NCBI GenBank assembly: GCA_027494165.1
Contig: JAOSJM010000001.1
Coordinates: forward strand, 1,116,001-1,180,000
DNA: 64,000 nt
Reading direction: 5' to 3'
Origin: Acidimicrobiia bacterium
Lineage (GTDB): Bacteria; Actinomycetota; Acidimicrobiia; IMCC26256; JAOSJM01
The notes beneath the pieces are model-generated. The model was not told where the DNA came from. It ran no database searches and saw only the letters and a program-made list of their open reading frames with translations. This document shows positions 32,183 through 42,016 of the stretch, one piece after another (position 1 is the first letter of the stretch; each line of letters opens with the position of its first letter). The position numbers were made by a program, and so were the translations under genes.

Positions 32183-32617
32183 GTGACCGGTACGATCGAC
32201 GGCGTGCTCCCCCTCCTCGTCGTGCTCTTCGTGATCGTTCCGCTCGTGGAGCTCGCGGTCATCATCCAGGTGGCCGACCGGCTCGGTCTCCTCGAGACGA
32301 TCGGGCTGCTGCTCGTCGTGTCGGTCGTGGGCGCCTGGATGGTGAAGGTCCAGGGGCTCGGCGTCCTCCGGCGGATGCAGGACCAGCTCGCCGCCGGCAC
32401 GGTCCCCGGGGCCGAGCTGGTGAACGGGGTCCTGGTGCTCGTGGCCGGAGCGTTGCTCCTGACCCCCGGGTTCGTCACCGACGCCACCGGGTTGCTCCTC
32501 CTCCTGCCCCCGGTCCGGGCGGTCCTGCGCCGCTGGATGCGGCGGCGCCTCCTCGCCGGGGTGGAGGTCCACCGGTGGGACGGAGGGGGGAGCGAGCCCC
32601 GGGACGTCGATCTCTGA
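32183..32617 (+). CDS. FxsA-family membrane protein
   Basis: FVIVPLVELAVIIQVADRLG, ALLLTPGFVTDATGLLLLLPPVRAVLRR. Confidence 0.88.
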   Translation: MTGTIDGVLPLLVVLFVIVPLVELAVIIQVADRLGLLETIGLLLVVSVVGAWMVKVQGLGVLRRMQDQLAAGTVPGAELVNGVLVLVAGALLLTPGFVTDATGLLLLLPPVRAVLRRWMRRRLLAGVEVHRWDGGGSEPRDVDL

Positions 32618-32632
32618 GGTCGGCGGCGCCCC

Positions 32633-33379
32633 TCATCGCAGCAGCTCGGGCGCGACCGGGCAGTCGGGACGGCGCGCCGCGTCCCGCGGGTGCTGGGGAC
32701 CCTTGGGCCCGACGACGCGATCGGCGACGTCGAGCGGCACGACATCGACCGCCGGCTCGTCGCCGAGCCGGGCGCCGAGCACGTCGAAGAGGCGGGCCGG
32801 GAGGGTGCGGCCGGCGCCGGCGACGAACCAGACCGGGGCCGGCACCTCGCGTGCGGCCCGGGCGAGCCCGACCGCTCCGGCCGGGACCACCGCGCCGTCC
32901 GGTCCGAGCGCGTGGACCCCCACGAGCACGTGGCCGGGCGAAGACGCCAGACCCTCGGCCTCGCTCACGGGGCGCGCGACACGGGCCGGCCGGCCGCAGC
33001 CGCGGACGGCCAGGAGGTGCAGGTCGGGGCGGATCGCGCCGGTCGCCTCGACGACCTCGGCGGCACCGAGCACGAGGACCGGGTCCTCGGGCGGGAAGGG
33101 GAGTGCCTCGGCGAGGCGGGTGGGCGTCGGGTCCGTGCGGAGCAGCCGGCAGGCCTCGGCGGCGGCGTCGGCGGGGTCGGGGGCGCACAGGGCCCGGGCG
33201 CAGAGCCACCAGAGCCGGCCGTTCACGGGGTGGTGGGCGACGAGACGGCGGCAGGCCACCACGAGCCCGGCGGGGTCGTCGCGGAACCCGCCCAGGCAGT
33301 CGGCGGCCTCCTCGACGAGGTCGGTGTCGTCGGTGTCGGCCCAGCGGGCGAGGTGGCGGAGCCGCTCGAAGGGCTGCAC
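32633..33379 (-). CDS. Conserved hypothetical, possible eIF-2B/IF2B-like C-terminal fold
   Basis: HVLVGVHALGPDGAVVPAGAVGLARAAREVPAPVWFVAG. Confidence 0.55.
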   Translation of the reverse strand: MQPFERLRHLARWADTDDTDLVEEAADCLGGFRDDPAGLVVACRRLVAHHPVNGRLWWLCARALCAPDPADAAAEACRLLRTDPTPTRLAEALPFPPEDPVLVLGAAEVVEATGAIRPDLHLLAVRGCGRPARVARPVSEAEGLASSPGHVLVGVHALGPDGAVVPAGAVGLARAAREVPAPVWFVAGAGRTLPARLFDVLGARLGDEPAVDVVPLDVADRVVGPKGPQHPRDAARRPDCPVAPELLR

Positions 33380-33529
33380 CCGCGGACCATACCCGCGGCG
33401 TCTCGCTCGCAACCGGCGGGACCCCGATCGGGTCGGGACCCGTGGCTCCCGGGCGGCCCGGGCTCGCGCGCCGCGGCGCCGCCGAGGGCCGGGGGCGCCG
33501 AGGACGGCCGCGCGACCTAAGGTGCGGTG

Positions 33530-34609
33530 ATGGTGTTCGAGGCGAGCGAGGCGGCCGGCCCGGGCGTCCCGGCCGGCCTGGCCGGGGTCGGGGAGCGGAC
33601 CGACCGCCGCATCGGCGACCTGCTCTCCGCCGAGGAGCGGCGGTGGGGCGACGCCGACCCCGACCTCCGGGAGCCGCTGACGGCGCTGCGGGAGCTCGTC
33701 CTCGCCGGCGGCAAGCGGCTCCGGCCCGCCTTCTGCTACTGGGCCTTCGTCGGTGCGGGAGGTGAGCCCGACGACCCGGCCGTCGTCGACGTCGGGGCCG
33801 CGCTCGAGCTCCTCCACACCTTCGCCCTCGTCCACGACGACATCATGGACGGGTCGCGGTGGCGGCGGGGTGCCCCGACGGTCCACGAGCGCTTCACCGC
33901 CCGCCACGCCGAGCGTGCCTGGCAGGGGGAGGGCCGTCGCTTCGGGGAGGGGGCGGCGATCCTCGTGGGCGACTTCGCCTTCGTCTACGCCGACGTGCTC
34001 ATGGCCCGCACGTCCCCGGAGGTCCGGTCGCTCTTCGACGAGCTCCGGCTCGAGCTCTGCGTCGGCCAGTACCTCGACCTGGTCGGGACCGCGTCCCGGA
34101 CCGGGGACCCCGAGCGGGCCCGGCGCATCGAGCGGTTCAAGTCGGCGAAGTACACCGTGGAGCGCCCGCTCCACCTCGGCGCGGCGCTGGCGGGTCGCTT
34201 CGACGAGCTGGCCGGGCCGCTCAGCGCGGTCGGGCTGCCGTTGGGCGAGGCGTTCCAGCTCCGCGACGACCTGCTCGGGGTGTTCGGGGACACCACGATC
34301 ACCGGCAAGCCCGTCGGGGACGACCTCCGGGAGGGCAAGCTCACCCCGCTCGTGGCGATCGCCACCCAACGGGCCGACGCCCGCCAGCGCGAGGTGCTCG
34401 GATTCCTGGGCCATCCCGACCTCGGCGAGGACGACCTCGCGGCGCTGCGCACCACGCTCGTCGACACGGGCGCCTGCGACGAGGTGGAGGAGGCGATCGG
34501 GCGCCTCGTCGACGAGGGGCTCGACGCCCTCGCGTCGGTGCCGATCGTCGAGTCGGCCCGTGACGCGCTCGCGGACCTGGGCCGGTTCGTGGCCTGGCGG
34601 GATCGCTGA
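33530..34609 (+). CDS. Polyprenyl synthetase family protein (prenyl diphosphate synthase)
   Basis: GGKRLRPAF, LVHDDIMDGSRWRRGAPTVH, FQLRDDLLGVFGD. Confidence 0.92.
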   Translation: MVFEASEAAGPGVPAGLAGVGERTDRRIGDLLSAEERRWGDADPDLREPLTALRELVLAGGKRLRPAFCYWAFVGAGGEPDDPAVVDVGAALELLHTFALVHDDIMDGSRWRRGAPTVHERFTARHAERAWQGEGRRFGEGAAILVGDFAFVYADVLMARTSPEVRSLFDELRLELCVGQYLDLVGTASRTGDPERARRIERFKSAKYTVERPLHLGAALAGRFDELAGPLSAVGLPLGEAFQLRDDLLGVFGDTTITGKPVGDDLREGKLTPLVAIATQRADARQREVLGFLGHPDLGEDDLAALRTTLVDTGACDEVEEAIGRLVDEGLDALASVPIVESARDALADLGRFVAWRDR

Positions 34610-34676
34610 ACGGGCCGATGGCCCCCCGGCGCCGCGTCGAAGCGGCCGGGGCGAGCTCCGGTAGGCTCCGCCGACG

Positions 34677-35611
34677 ATGGATCGAGGCTCGGTTCCGCCG
34701 TCGATCGAGGTGGCCGGGCTCGAGAAGCGCTACGGCGACACCCCCGCGGTCGACGGCCTGTCGCTGTCCGTCGGGACCGGTGAGATCTTCGGCCTCCTGG
34801 GACCGAACGGTGCCGGCAAGACGACGACCGTCGAGATCCTCGAGGGCTACCGGCGCCCCGACGCCGGCTCGGTGCGCGTCCTCGGGCTCGACCCCTGGCG
34901 TGACGGCGCGCGCCTGCGGCCCCGCATCGGGGTGATGTTGCAGGACGGTGGCCTGTACCCGGGGATCCGGCCGCTCGAGGCGCTCCGGCTCTTCGCGTCC
35001 TACTACGACGAGCCTGACGACCCCGAACGCCTCCTGGGCCTCGTCGGGCTCGGCGAGGCGCGCCGCACGGTGGTGCGCCGGCTCTCGGGGGCCAGGCCCA
35101 GCGCCTCTCGCTGGCCCTCGCCCTCGTCGGCCGGCCCGAGATGGTCTTCCTCGACGAGCCCACGGCGGGGATGGATCCCCACGCCCGCGCCACCACGTGG
35201 CGGTTCGTGCGCGAGTTGCGGGAGCAGGGTGTCACCGTCCTGCTCACGACCCATGCGATGGACGAGGCCGAGCAGCTCTGCGACCGGGTCGCGATCATCG
35301 ACCACGGCCGGCTGGTCGCCTGCGGGACCCCGGCCGAGCTCACCTCCGTGGCCGTGGCCGAAGGGGTGTGGTTCCGCACCGCGCCCGGACTGGACGTGGG
35401 CTCGATCGCCCGGTCCCTGGGGCTTCCCGACGGCTCCGTGGTGGAGGAGCGCCCCGGTGAGTACCGGGCGGGGGCGCTGGTCACGCCGCACCTCGTCGCC
35501 GATCTCGCGGCCTGGATGCGCGACCACGGGGCCACCCTGGGGGAGCTGCGGGCCGGACGGCAGTCGCTCGAAGAGGTCTTCCTGCGCCTCACCGGCGAGG
35601 GACGAGCGTGA
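34677..35611 (+). CDS. ABC transporter ATP-binding protein; apparent frameshift inside the LSGGQ signature near 35088
   Basis: GPNGAGKTTTVEIL; reconstructed [33 protein letters not shown]. Confidence 0.9.
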
Positions 35612-35621
35612 AGGTCGTACG

Positions 35622-36356
35622 ATGAGGGCCCGGGCCGTGGTCGCGCAGGCCCGGATCGAGACGCTCCTCACGCTCCGGCGCGGGGAGAGCGTGCTCGTCA
35701 CGCTCGGGATCCCGCTGGGGATCCTGGTCTTCTTCGCCAAGGTCGACACCGGCACGATGTTCGAGGATCTCGATCCGGTGGACTTCCTCGTGCCCGGGGT
35801 CCTGGCCCTGGCCGTGATGTCCACCGCCATGGTGAGCCTCGGGATCGCGACCGGCTTCGAGCGTCGCTACGGCGTGCTGAAGCGCCTCGGGTCCACACCC
35901 CTGTCGCGGGCGGGCCTCCTCGCGGCCAAGACCGTCAACGTCCTGGCCATCGAGCTGGCTCAGGCGGCCGTGATCCTCGGCACGGGGATCGCGCTCGGTT
36001 GGGAGCCGAGCTGGCGGATCGCGCCGGCGACCGCGGTGCTCCTCGTGGGCACGATCGCCTTCGCGGGGATCGGGATGCTGCTCGCCGGGACCCTCCGGGC
36101 CGACGCGAACCTGGCCGTGTCCAACGGCCTCTTCCTCGTGCTCCTCTTCCTCGGTGGGATGGCCTACCCCCTGGACCAGCTCCCCCGAGCCCTCGAGCTG
36201 CTCGGCGCGGCGCTCCCGGCGGCCGCGCTGGCCGAGTCGGTGCGGGGCGTCCTCGACCCGTCCCGCGGCCTCCCGGCCGGGAGCTTCGCCGTCCTGGTGG
36301 CCTGGGCCGTCGCCGCGCCGCTGGCCGCGTCCCGGTGGTTCCGCTGGGAGGAGTGA
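35622..36356 (+). CDS. ABC-2 type transporter permease
   Basis: FLVPGVLALAVMSTAMVSLGIATGFERRYGVLKRLGSTPLSR. Confidence 0.9.
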   Translation: MRARAVVAQARIETLLTLRRGESVLVTLGIPLGILVFFAKVDTGTMFEDLDPVDFLVPGVLALAVMSTAMVSLGIATGFERRYGVLKRLGSTPLSRAGLLAAKTVNVLAIELAQAAVILGTGIALGWEPSWRIAPATAVLLVGTIAFAGIGMLLAGTLRADANLAVSNGLFLVLLFLGGMAYPLDQLPRALELLGAALPAAALAESVRGVLDPSRGLPAGSFAVLVAWAVAAPLAASRWFRWEE

Positions 36357-36365
36357 CGGGGGGGA

Positions 36366-36983
36366 TCAGAGGATCTCGGCGAGGAGCTCGTCGAGGAGCT
36401 CCTCGTCGGAGAGCCCGTAGACCCGGCCGCGCACGACGCCGTCAGGGTCGATGAAGAAGGTCTGGGGGATCGCGCGGACCCCGTAGCTCCGCGCGACCGA
36501 GCCGTCCTCGTCACGTCCGAGGGGCCAGTCCACGCCCAGCTCCTCCGCGAAGGCGATCGAGTCGGCCGGGAGATCCTCGTAGGTGACGCCGAGCACCTCG
36601 AGGCCGGCGTCGGTGTGGCTCTCCCGGGCGGAGGCGAGGAGGGGGAACTCGTCGCGGCACGGCTTGCACCACGAGGCCCAGAAGGTGAGCACCACGGGCC
36701 GGCCCCGGTACTCGTCGAGGCGCACCGCCGGTCCGTCGAGGCCCGGTACCTCGAACCCCGGCGCCGGCCGGCCCACCTCGGCGACGCCCGGGACCGAGAC
36801 GGCACCCTCGGAGGGGACGGAGGTCGACGGCGCCGAGTCCTCGCCCGCCCGGACCACCCAGATGCCGAGCACCAGACCGACCACGAGCAGCCCGAGGGCC
36901 AGCCCCGACAGCAGGGCGCGGCGGGCGCCCGGCGCCCGGCGGGGAGCGTCGGGGGCGTCGGGGGCCGCGACGTCAGGCGGCAC
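36366..36983 (-). CDS. TlpA/ResA-like thioredoxin-fold protein
   Basis: N-terminal TM; VVLTFWASWCKPCRDEFP; IPQTFFIDPDG. Confidence 0.92.
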   Translation of the reverse strand: MPPDVAAPDAPDAPRRAPGARRALLSGLALGLLVVGLVLGIWVVRAGEDSAPSTSVPSEGAVSVPGVAEVGRPAPGFEVPGLDGPAVRLDEYRGRPVVLTFWASWCKPCRDEFPLLASARESHTDAGLEVLGVTYEDLPADSIAFAEELGVDWPLGRDEDGSVARSYGVRAIPQTFFIDPDGVVRGRVYGLSDEELLDELLAEIL

Positions 36984-37891
36984 GGACGAGGGTGTCGACG
37001 GCAACGGCGGCGAAGAGGAGCGCGAGGTACCGGTTGGAGAACGCGAAGAACCCGATGGCCCGCTCGGGCGTGGGCCGGCGGGCGAGGAGCACCGCTTCCC
37101 GGACGAAGGCGGCCCCGAGGGCGAGGGCCGCGACCAGGTACGCCACCCCGGTGTCGGCCACCAGGGGTAGGGCGAGCGTCGCGGCGACCACCCCGACCGT
37201 GTAGACGAGGCTGTGGCGCACCGCCGTGGGGATCCCCGGGTCACCGGGAGCATGGGGATGCCGGCGGCGGTGTAGTCGTCGAGGTAGCGCACCGCCAGGG
37301 CCCAGAAGTGGGGGGCGTCCAGAGGAACACGACGGCGAAGAGGACCCAGGCCGGGGCGCCGACCCGTCCGGTCACCGCCGCCCACCCCACGAGGACCGGG
37401 ACCGCGCCGGCCGCGCCGCCGATCACGATGTTCTGGTCGGACCGGGGCTTCAGCCAGATCGTGTACACGAAGACGTAGAAGAGCATGGCCCCGACCGACA
37501 GCGCCGCCGACAGGAGGTTCACGGTGACGGCCAGCCACGCGAAGGCCCCCACCTCGAGGACGAGGCCGAAGACCAGCGCCTGGCGGGGCTCGACCTCGCC
37601 CCGGGGGAGCGGCCGGCGGCTCGTCCGGCTCATCACCTGGTCACGGTCGCGCTCGATCCAGCAGTTGAGGGTGTTCGCGCCCCCAGCGGCCATCGCGCCA
37701 CCGAGGAGGACCGCGCCGATCAGGCCCGGCGAGGGGAAGCCGCCGTCGGCCAGGATCATCGCGGGAACCGTCGTGACGAGCAGCAGCTCGACCACGCGAG
37801 GCTTCGTGAGCCGGACGTACGACCCGATCAGGGCGAGGAGGCGACGAGGGTGGGCGGCCGCTGCGTGCGTCGCCTCGGAGGTCACAGGCAC
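36973..37891 (-). CDS. ctaB: Protoheme IX farnesyltransferase (CtaB); two apparent frameshifts
   Basis: [46 protein letters not shown]; reconstructed [42 protein letters not shown]. Confidence 0.9.
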
Positions 37892-37912
37892 CGGCTCGTC
37901 ATGCTGGTCGAA

Positions 37913-37940
37913 CCCCTCCGGCCCCTCCGGCCCCTCCGGC
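37913..37940. repeat. Short tandem repeat (cccctccgg, about 3 copies)
   Basis: aacccctccggcccctccggcccctccggcc, between ctaB and the GroES-like gene. Confidence 0.7.
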
Positions 37941-38047
37941 CGCCATGGTCCGCCGGTCCCCGTACCGGCCCCCGCGAGGGCGAATGTACCGCAGGGTCCC
38001 TCCCGGGATCGAAGCAGCCACCGGGGCGGGAAGTAACCTACGCGGCC

Positions 38048-38392
38048 ATGTCCCCCGCCGCGGACCCGGCGCCCAGCGAGGCGCGGCAGTCGATCCGAAT
38101 GACCGCGGACCGGATCCTCGCCCTCCCGTCGGCCGAGCTGGGGGAGCGCAAGTCACGCGCGGGGATCCTCATCCCGGCCACCGCCAACGTGAGCCGGAGG
38201 CTCGTGTGGGCCGAGGTCGTGGCGGTCGGGCCGACCGTCCGCAACGTCGAGGAGGGGGACCGGGTGCTCTTCAGCCCGGATTCGGGCTATGAGGTGGAGG
38301 TCCGGGGCGAGTCCTACCTGATCCTGCGCGAGCGGGACGTCCACGCGGTGGCGTCCGACCGGGAGGAGGGCCAGACCGGCCTCTACCTCTGA
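38048..38392 (+). CDS. GroES-like (Cpn10 fold) protein, orphan
   Basis: [41 protein letters not shown]...[32 protein letters not shown]. Confidence 0.8.
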   Translation: MSPAADPAPSEARQSIRMTADRILALPSAELGERKSRAGILIPATANVSRRLVWAEVVAVGPTVRNVEEGDRVLFSPDSGYEVEVRGESYLILRERDVHAVASDREEGQTGLYL

Positions 38393-38440
38393 GCTGCGGC
38401 GGGCCCCGCCTCGCCCCGCCGCCGACCCGAGGACCCCCTG

Positions 38441-39204
38441 ATGATCGACCCCACGACCACCCTGAGGCTCGACGGCAAGCGCGCGCTGGTGACCGGAGGG
38501 ACCCGGGGCATCGGCCGGGCGGTGGCCGAGGCGTTCGCCGCGGCGGGGGCCCGGGTCTGCGTGATGGCGCGCAAGCCCGAGGAGCTCGAGGAGACCCGGA
38601 CCGCGCTCGAGGGCCTGGCTCCGGCGGTGGCGACGTTCGCCGGATCGGCCGGCGATCCGGAAGCGATCGAGGGGGTCGTCGAGCACTGCCTGGCCGAGCT
38701 CGGCGGCCTCGACGTCCTCGTGAACAACGCGGGGACCAACCCGGCCTTCGGGCCGATGATCGACATCGAGCACCGGGCGGTCCGCAAGATCCTCGAGGTC
38801 AACCTCGAAGGACCGCTGCTGCTGACCCAGGCCGCCTGGAGGGCCTGGATGCGAGAGCACGGGGGGCCGTCGTGAACATGGCGTCGGTGGGTGGGGTCCA
38901 CCCCGCGCCGTTCATCGGCTTCTACAACGTCTCGAAGGCCGCGCTCATCCACCTGACCCGGCAGCTCGCGATGGAGCTCGGCCCCGCCGTGCGGGTGAAC
39001 GCGCTGGCGCCGGGGCTGGTGAAGACGTCGATGTCCCGGGCCCTCTACGAGGGCAACGAGGAGGAGCTCTCGGCGCGGTTCCCGCTCCGCCGTCTCGGCG
39101 TGCCCGACGACGTGGCGGGCGCGGCGCTCTTCCTCGCCTCCGAGGCCTCGTCGTGGCTCACCGGCGAGGCCATCGTCGTCGACGGTGGCGCCCACCTGAC
39201 CTGA
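38441..39204 (+). CDS. SDR-family oxidoreductase; apparent frameshift near 38868
   Basis: RALVTGGTRGIGRAVAEAF, NNAGTNPAFGP + NMASVGGVHPAPFIGFYNVSKAAL in the next frame. Confidence 0.9.
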
Positions 39205-39228
39205 CCCTCCCCGCGGGCGAGGCGGCCC

Positions 39229-39759
39229 TCAGTCCCGGAGCCACTCGGTCCCCTCCCGGTGGCGCTGCGCCAGCTCCCGGTACGCGGACGGGTTGGCGGC
39301 CACCCAGAGCTCGGCGGGGGAGCCGGGCACCGGCCGCTTGAGCCGAGCCGGTGCGCCGGCCACGAGGAACCCGGGCGGGACGGTCGTGCCCGCGGCCACG
39401 ACCGAGCCGGCGGCGACGAGGGACCGGGCTCCCACGGTCGCCCCGTCCAGGACGACCGCGCCGTTGGCGACGAGGCACTCCTCTTCGAGCACGGCCCCGT
39501 GGATCACGCAGTTGTGGGCCACCGTCGCCCCCGGCCCGACCTCGGTGTGGAGGCCCGGTGGGCCGTGGAGGACGGCACCGTCCTGGACGTTGGCCCCCGC
39601 CCGGAGGATCACGGGCGAGAAGTCGGCCCGCAGGACGGCCCCGTACCAGACGGAGGCACCGTCCTCGACCACGACGTCACCGACGAGGACCGCGGTGGGG
39701 GCCACCCAGGCCCCGGGATGGACGTTCGGCGTCAGGCCCTCGAACGAGAACTGGGGCAT
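39229..39759 (-). CDS. Gamma-carbonic-anhydrase-like hexapeptide repeat protein
   Basis: GASVWYGAVLRADFSPVILRAGANVQDGAVLH, GATVAHNCVIHGA. Confidence 0.9.
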   Translation of the reverse strand: MPQFSFEGLTPNVHPGAWVAPTAVLVGDVVVEDGASVWYGAVLRADFSPVILRAGANVQDGAVLHGPPGLHTEVGPGATVAHNCVIHGAVLEEECLVANGAVVLDGATVGARSLVAAGSVVAAGTTVPPGFLVAGAPARLKRPVPGSPAELWVAANPSAYRELAQRHREGTEWLRD

Positions 39760-39781
39760 GCGGATCCTCCGGCCGGCCCGG

Positions 39782-40549
39782 TCAACGAGGACCCCGCCGG
39801 AAGGTCACCGGGGCCTCGGCGGGGTGGCGCACGGGCGGGACGCCGGACCTCCTCCGTTCGTCGAGGTAGGCCGCCACCCGCTCGAAGAGCACGTCCCCGA
39901 GCATCCGGCGCAGCTCGGGCTCGAGCGACCGGTACACGGGCTCGCGACCGCCGAAGGCCTCGGGAGCCTCCGTGCACCACCAGGCGAAGTCGTCACCGCC
40001 CTCGCCCCATCCGCGGCGATCGAACTCCGACAGCACCGACGTGACCGTGCCGTCGTCCTCCTCGCGATCCTCCCGGCGGAGCGGGAGCTGCCAGCACACC
40101 TCCGGCTTCAGCTCCGTGTGGTGCCGGTCGGTGCGGGCCGCGTGGAGGTGCAGCGCGCACCCCGCGCCCCCGGGGAAGCCGGGCCGGTTCAGGAAGACGC
40201 AGGCGTCCCCGACGAGCCGGGTCCGCCACGCGTCCTTCCCGGAGCGCGCGAAGACGCCCTTCGTCCGCCCGACCCTCGCGTGCTGCCACTCGTCGTCCCG
40301 GAGCCTCCGGGCCGCGCGCACGACGCGGTCCCGGTCCTTCCGGTCGGCGAAGTGCGCGCCGTAGGAGCAGCAGCCCTGCACCAGCTCGGGGGCCGGCTCC
40401 GTGAGGACCCCCTGGCAGCCGGCCCCGAAGATGCAGTGCCACGACGACGCGAGGAAGGTGACGTCGACCTGCCAGACGCGCCCCTCCTCGCCCGGGTCGG
40501 GGAACGTGGCCCACTCGCGGCTCGGCCCGATCGGCCGGGGTTCCGTCAC
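39782..40549 (-). CDS. Conserved hypothetical Cys/His-rich protein
   Basis: SSWHCIFGAGCQGVL, GCCSYGAHF, ACVFLNRPGFPGGAGCALHLHA, EVCWQLPLRR. Confidence 0.7.
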   Translation of the reverse strand: MTEPRPIGPSREWATFPDPGEEGRVWQVDVTFLASSWHCIFGAGCQGVLTEPAPELVQGCCSYGAHFADRKDRDRVVRAARRLRDDEWQHARVGRTKGVFARSGKDAWRTRLVGDACVFLNRPGFPGGAGCALHLHAARTDRHHTELKPEVCWQLPLRREDREEDDGTVTSVLSEFDRRGWGEGGDDFAWWCTEAPEAFGGREPVYRSLEPELRRMLGDVLFERVAAYLDERRRSGVPPVRHPAEAPVTFRRGPR

Positions 40550-41924
40550 CGGAGCACCTCCGCGATCTCGCTCCACAGCTCGCCCGTCGCCAGGAGCCCC
40601 CGCCAGAGCTGGTCGAGCACGACCCGCTCGTCGGGGGCGTGGGTCCGGTCGTCGGGGAGCCCCACGCCGAGGTAGAGGACCGGTCGGTCGAGGATCCGTC
40701 CGAGCGCCTCCTCCGGCCCCGACCCGCCCTCGCGCGTGAACACCGGCGCTCGGCCCCAGACCCGCTCGATCGCCCGGGCGGCGGCGCCGACGGCGGGGTG
40801 GTCGACCGGCGTGAGGGCCGGGCCGACCGCGCCGAGCCGCTCGATCCGCAGCTCCGCCCCGTCGGGCACCCGGTCGCGCAGCCATCGCTCGGCCAGGGCG
40901 GCGACGTCGTCGGGATCCTGGTCCGGGACGAGGCGGAACGTGAGCTTCAGCCGGGCCGTCGCCGGCACCACGGTCTTGACGCCTTCGGCGGCGTGCCCGG
41001 CGAGGATCCCCGTGACCTCGGCGGTGGGGCGGGTCCAGATGCGCTCGAGGGTGCTTCGTCCCGCCTCGCCGGTCAGGGTCCGCACCCCGGCGGACCGCCG
41101 GAAGGCGTCCTCGTCGAAGGGGACCGCGGCGAGCGCTCCGGCCTCGGCGGCGGTGAGGGTCGCACCCGGTCGTAGAAGCCGGGGACGGCCACGCGGCCGT
41201 CGGCGTCGTGGAGGGCGGCCACCAGGCTCGCCGCGACGTGCGCCGCGTTCGGCACGGCGCCGCCGAAGCTCCCGGAGTGCAGGTCGGCTTCGGCCGTGCG
41301 GACCACGACGTCGAGGGCGACGAGCCCCCGCAGGCCGGTGCACATGGACGGCCGGTCGGGGCCGAGCATCGCGGTGTCCGACACGACCACCCCGTCGCAG
41401 GCGAGACGTTCCCGCTCGGTCTCCAGGAGGTGGTCGAAGTGGGGACTCCCCACCTCCTCCTCGCCCTCGACGAGCAGCTTGAGGTTGACGGGGAGGCCGC
41501 CGTGCTCGGTGAGGAACGCCCGGACGACCTCGAGGTGGACGAGGACCTGCCCCTTGTCGTCGACGGCGCCACGCGCGAAGAGCCGGCCGTCGCGGACGGT
41601 GGGCTCGAACGGCGGACTGGTCCACTCGTCGAGCGGTTCGACGGGCTGCACGTCGTGGTGCCCGTAGACGAGGACCGTGGGGGCCCCCTCCGCGTGGAGC
41701 CAGTCGCCGTAGACGGCGGGGTGGCCGGCGGTCTCGATCACCTCGATGTGCTCGAGCCCGACGGCCCGCATGCGCGCCGCGCACCACTCGGCGGAGGCGC
41801 GCACGTCGCTCTCCCGGCGCGGGTCGGCCGAGATCGACGGGATGCGGAGCCAGGCGACGAGGTCCTGGAGGATCCGGTCGCGCTCCCGGTCGAGGTACCC
41901 GGCGAGGATCGGAGCGGGCGGCAT
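40546..41924 (-). CDS. M20-family peptidase/dipeptidase; apparent frameshift near 41155
   Basis: VLVYGHHDVQPVEPLDEWTSPPFEPTVRDGRLFARGAVDDKGQ, LVEGEEEVGSPH. Confidence 0.92.
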
Positions 41925-42016
41925 CCCGGCGAGCGTACTGCGCGCCGCGCGCCGCTCCCGGGACGGCCGGGGCGGGTCGGACCGGCCCGCCGGGGAGGTC
42001 TCGGTAGGCTTCGGCC

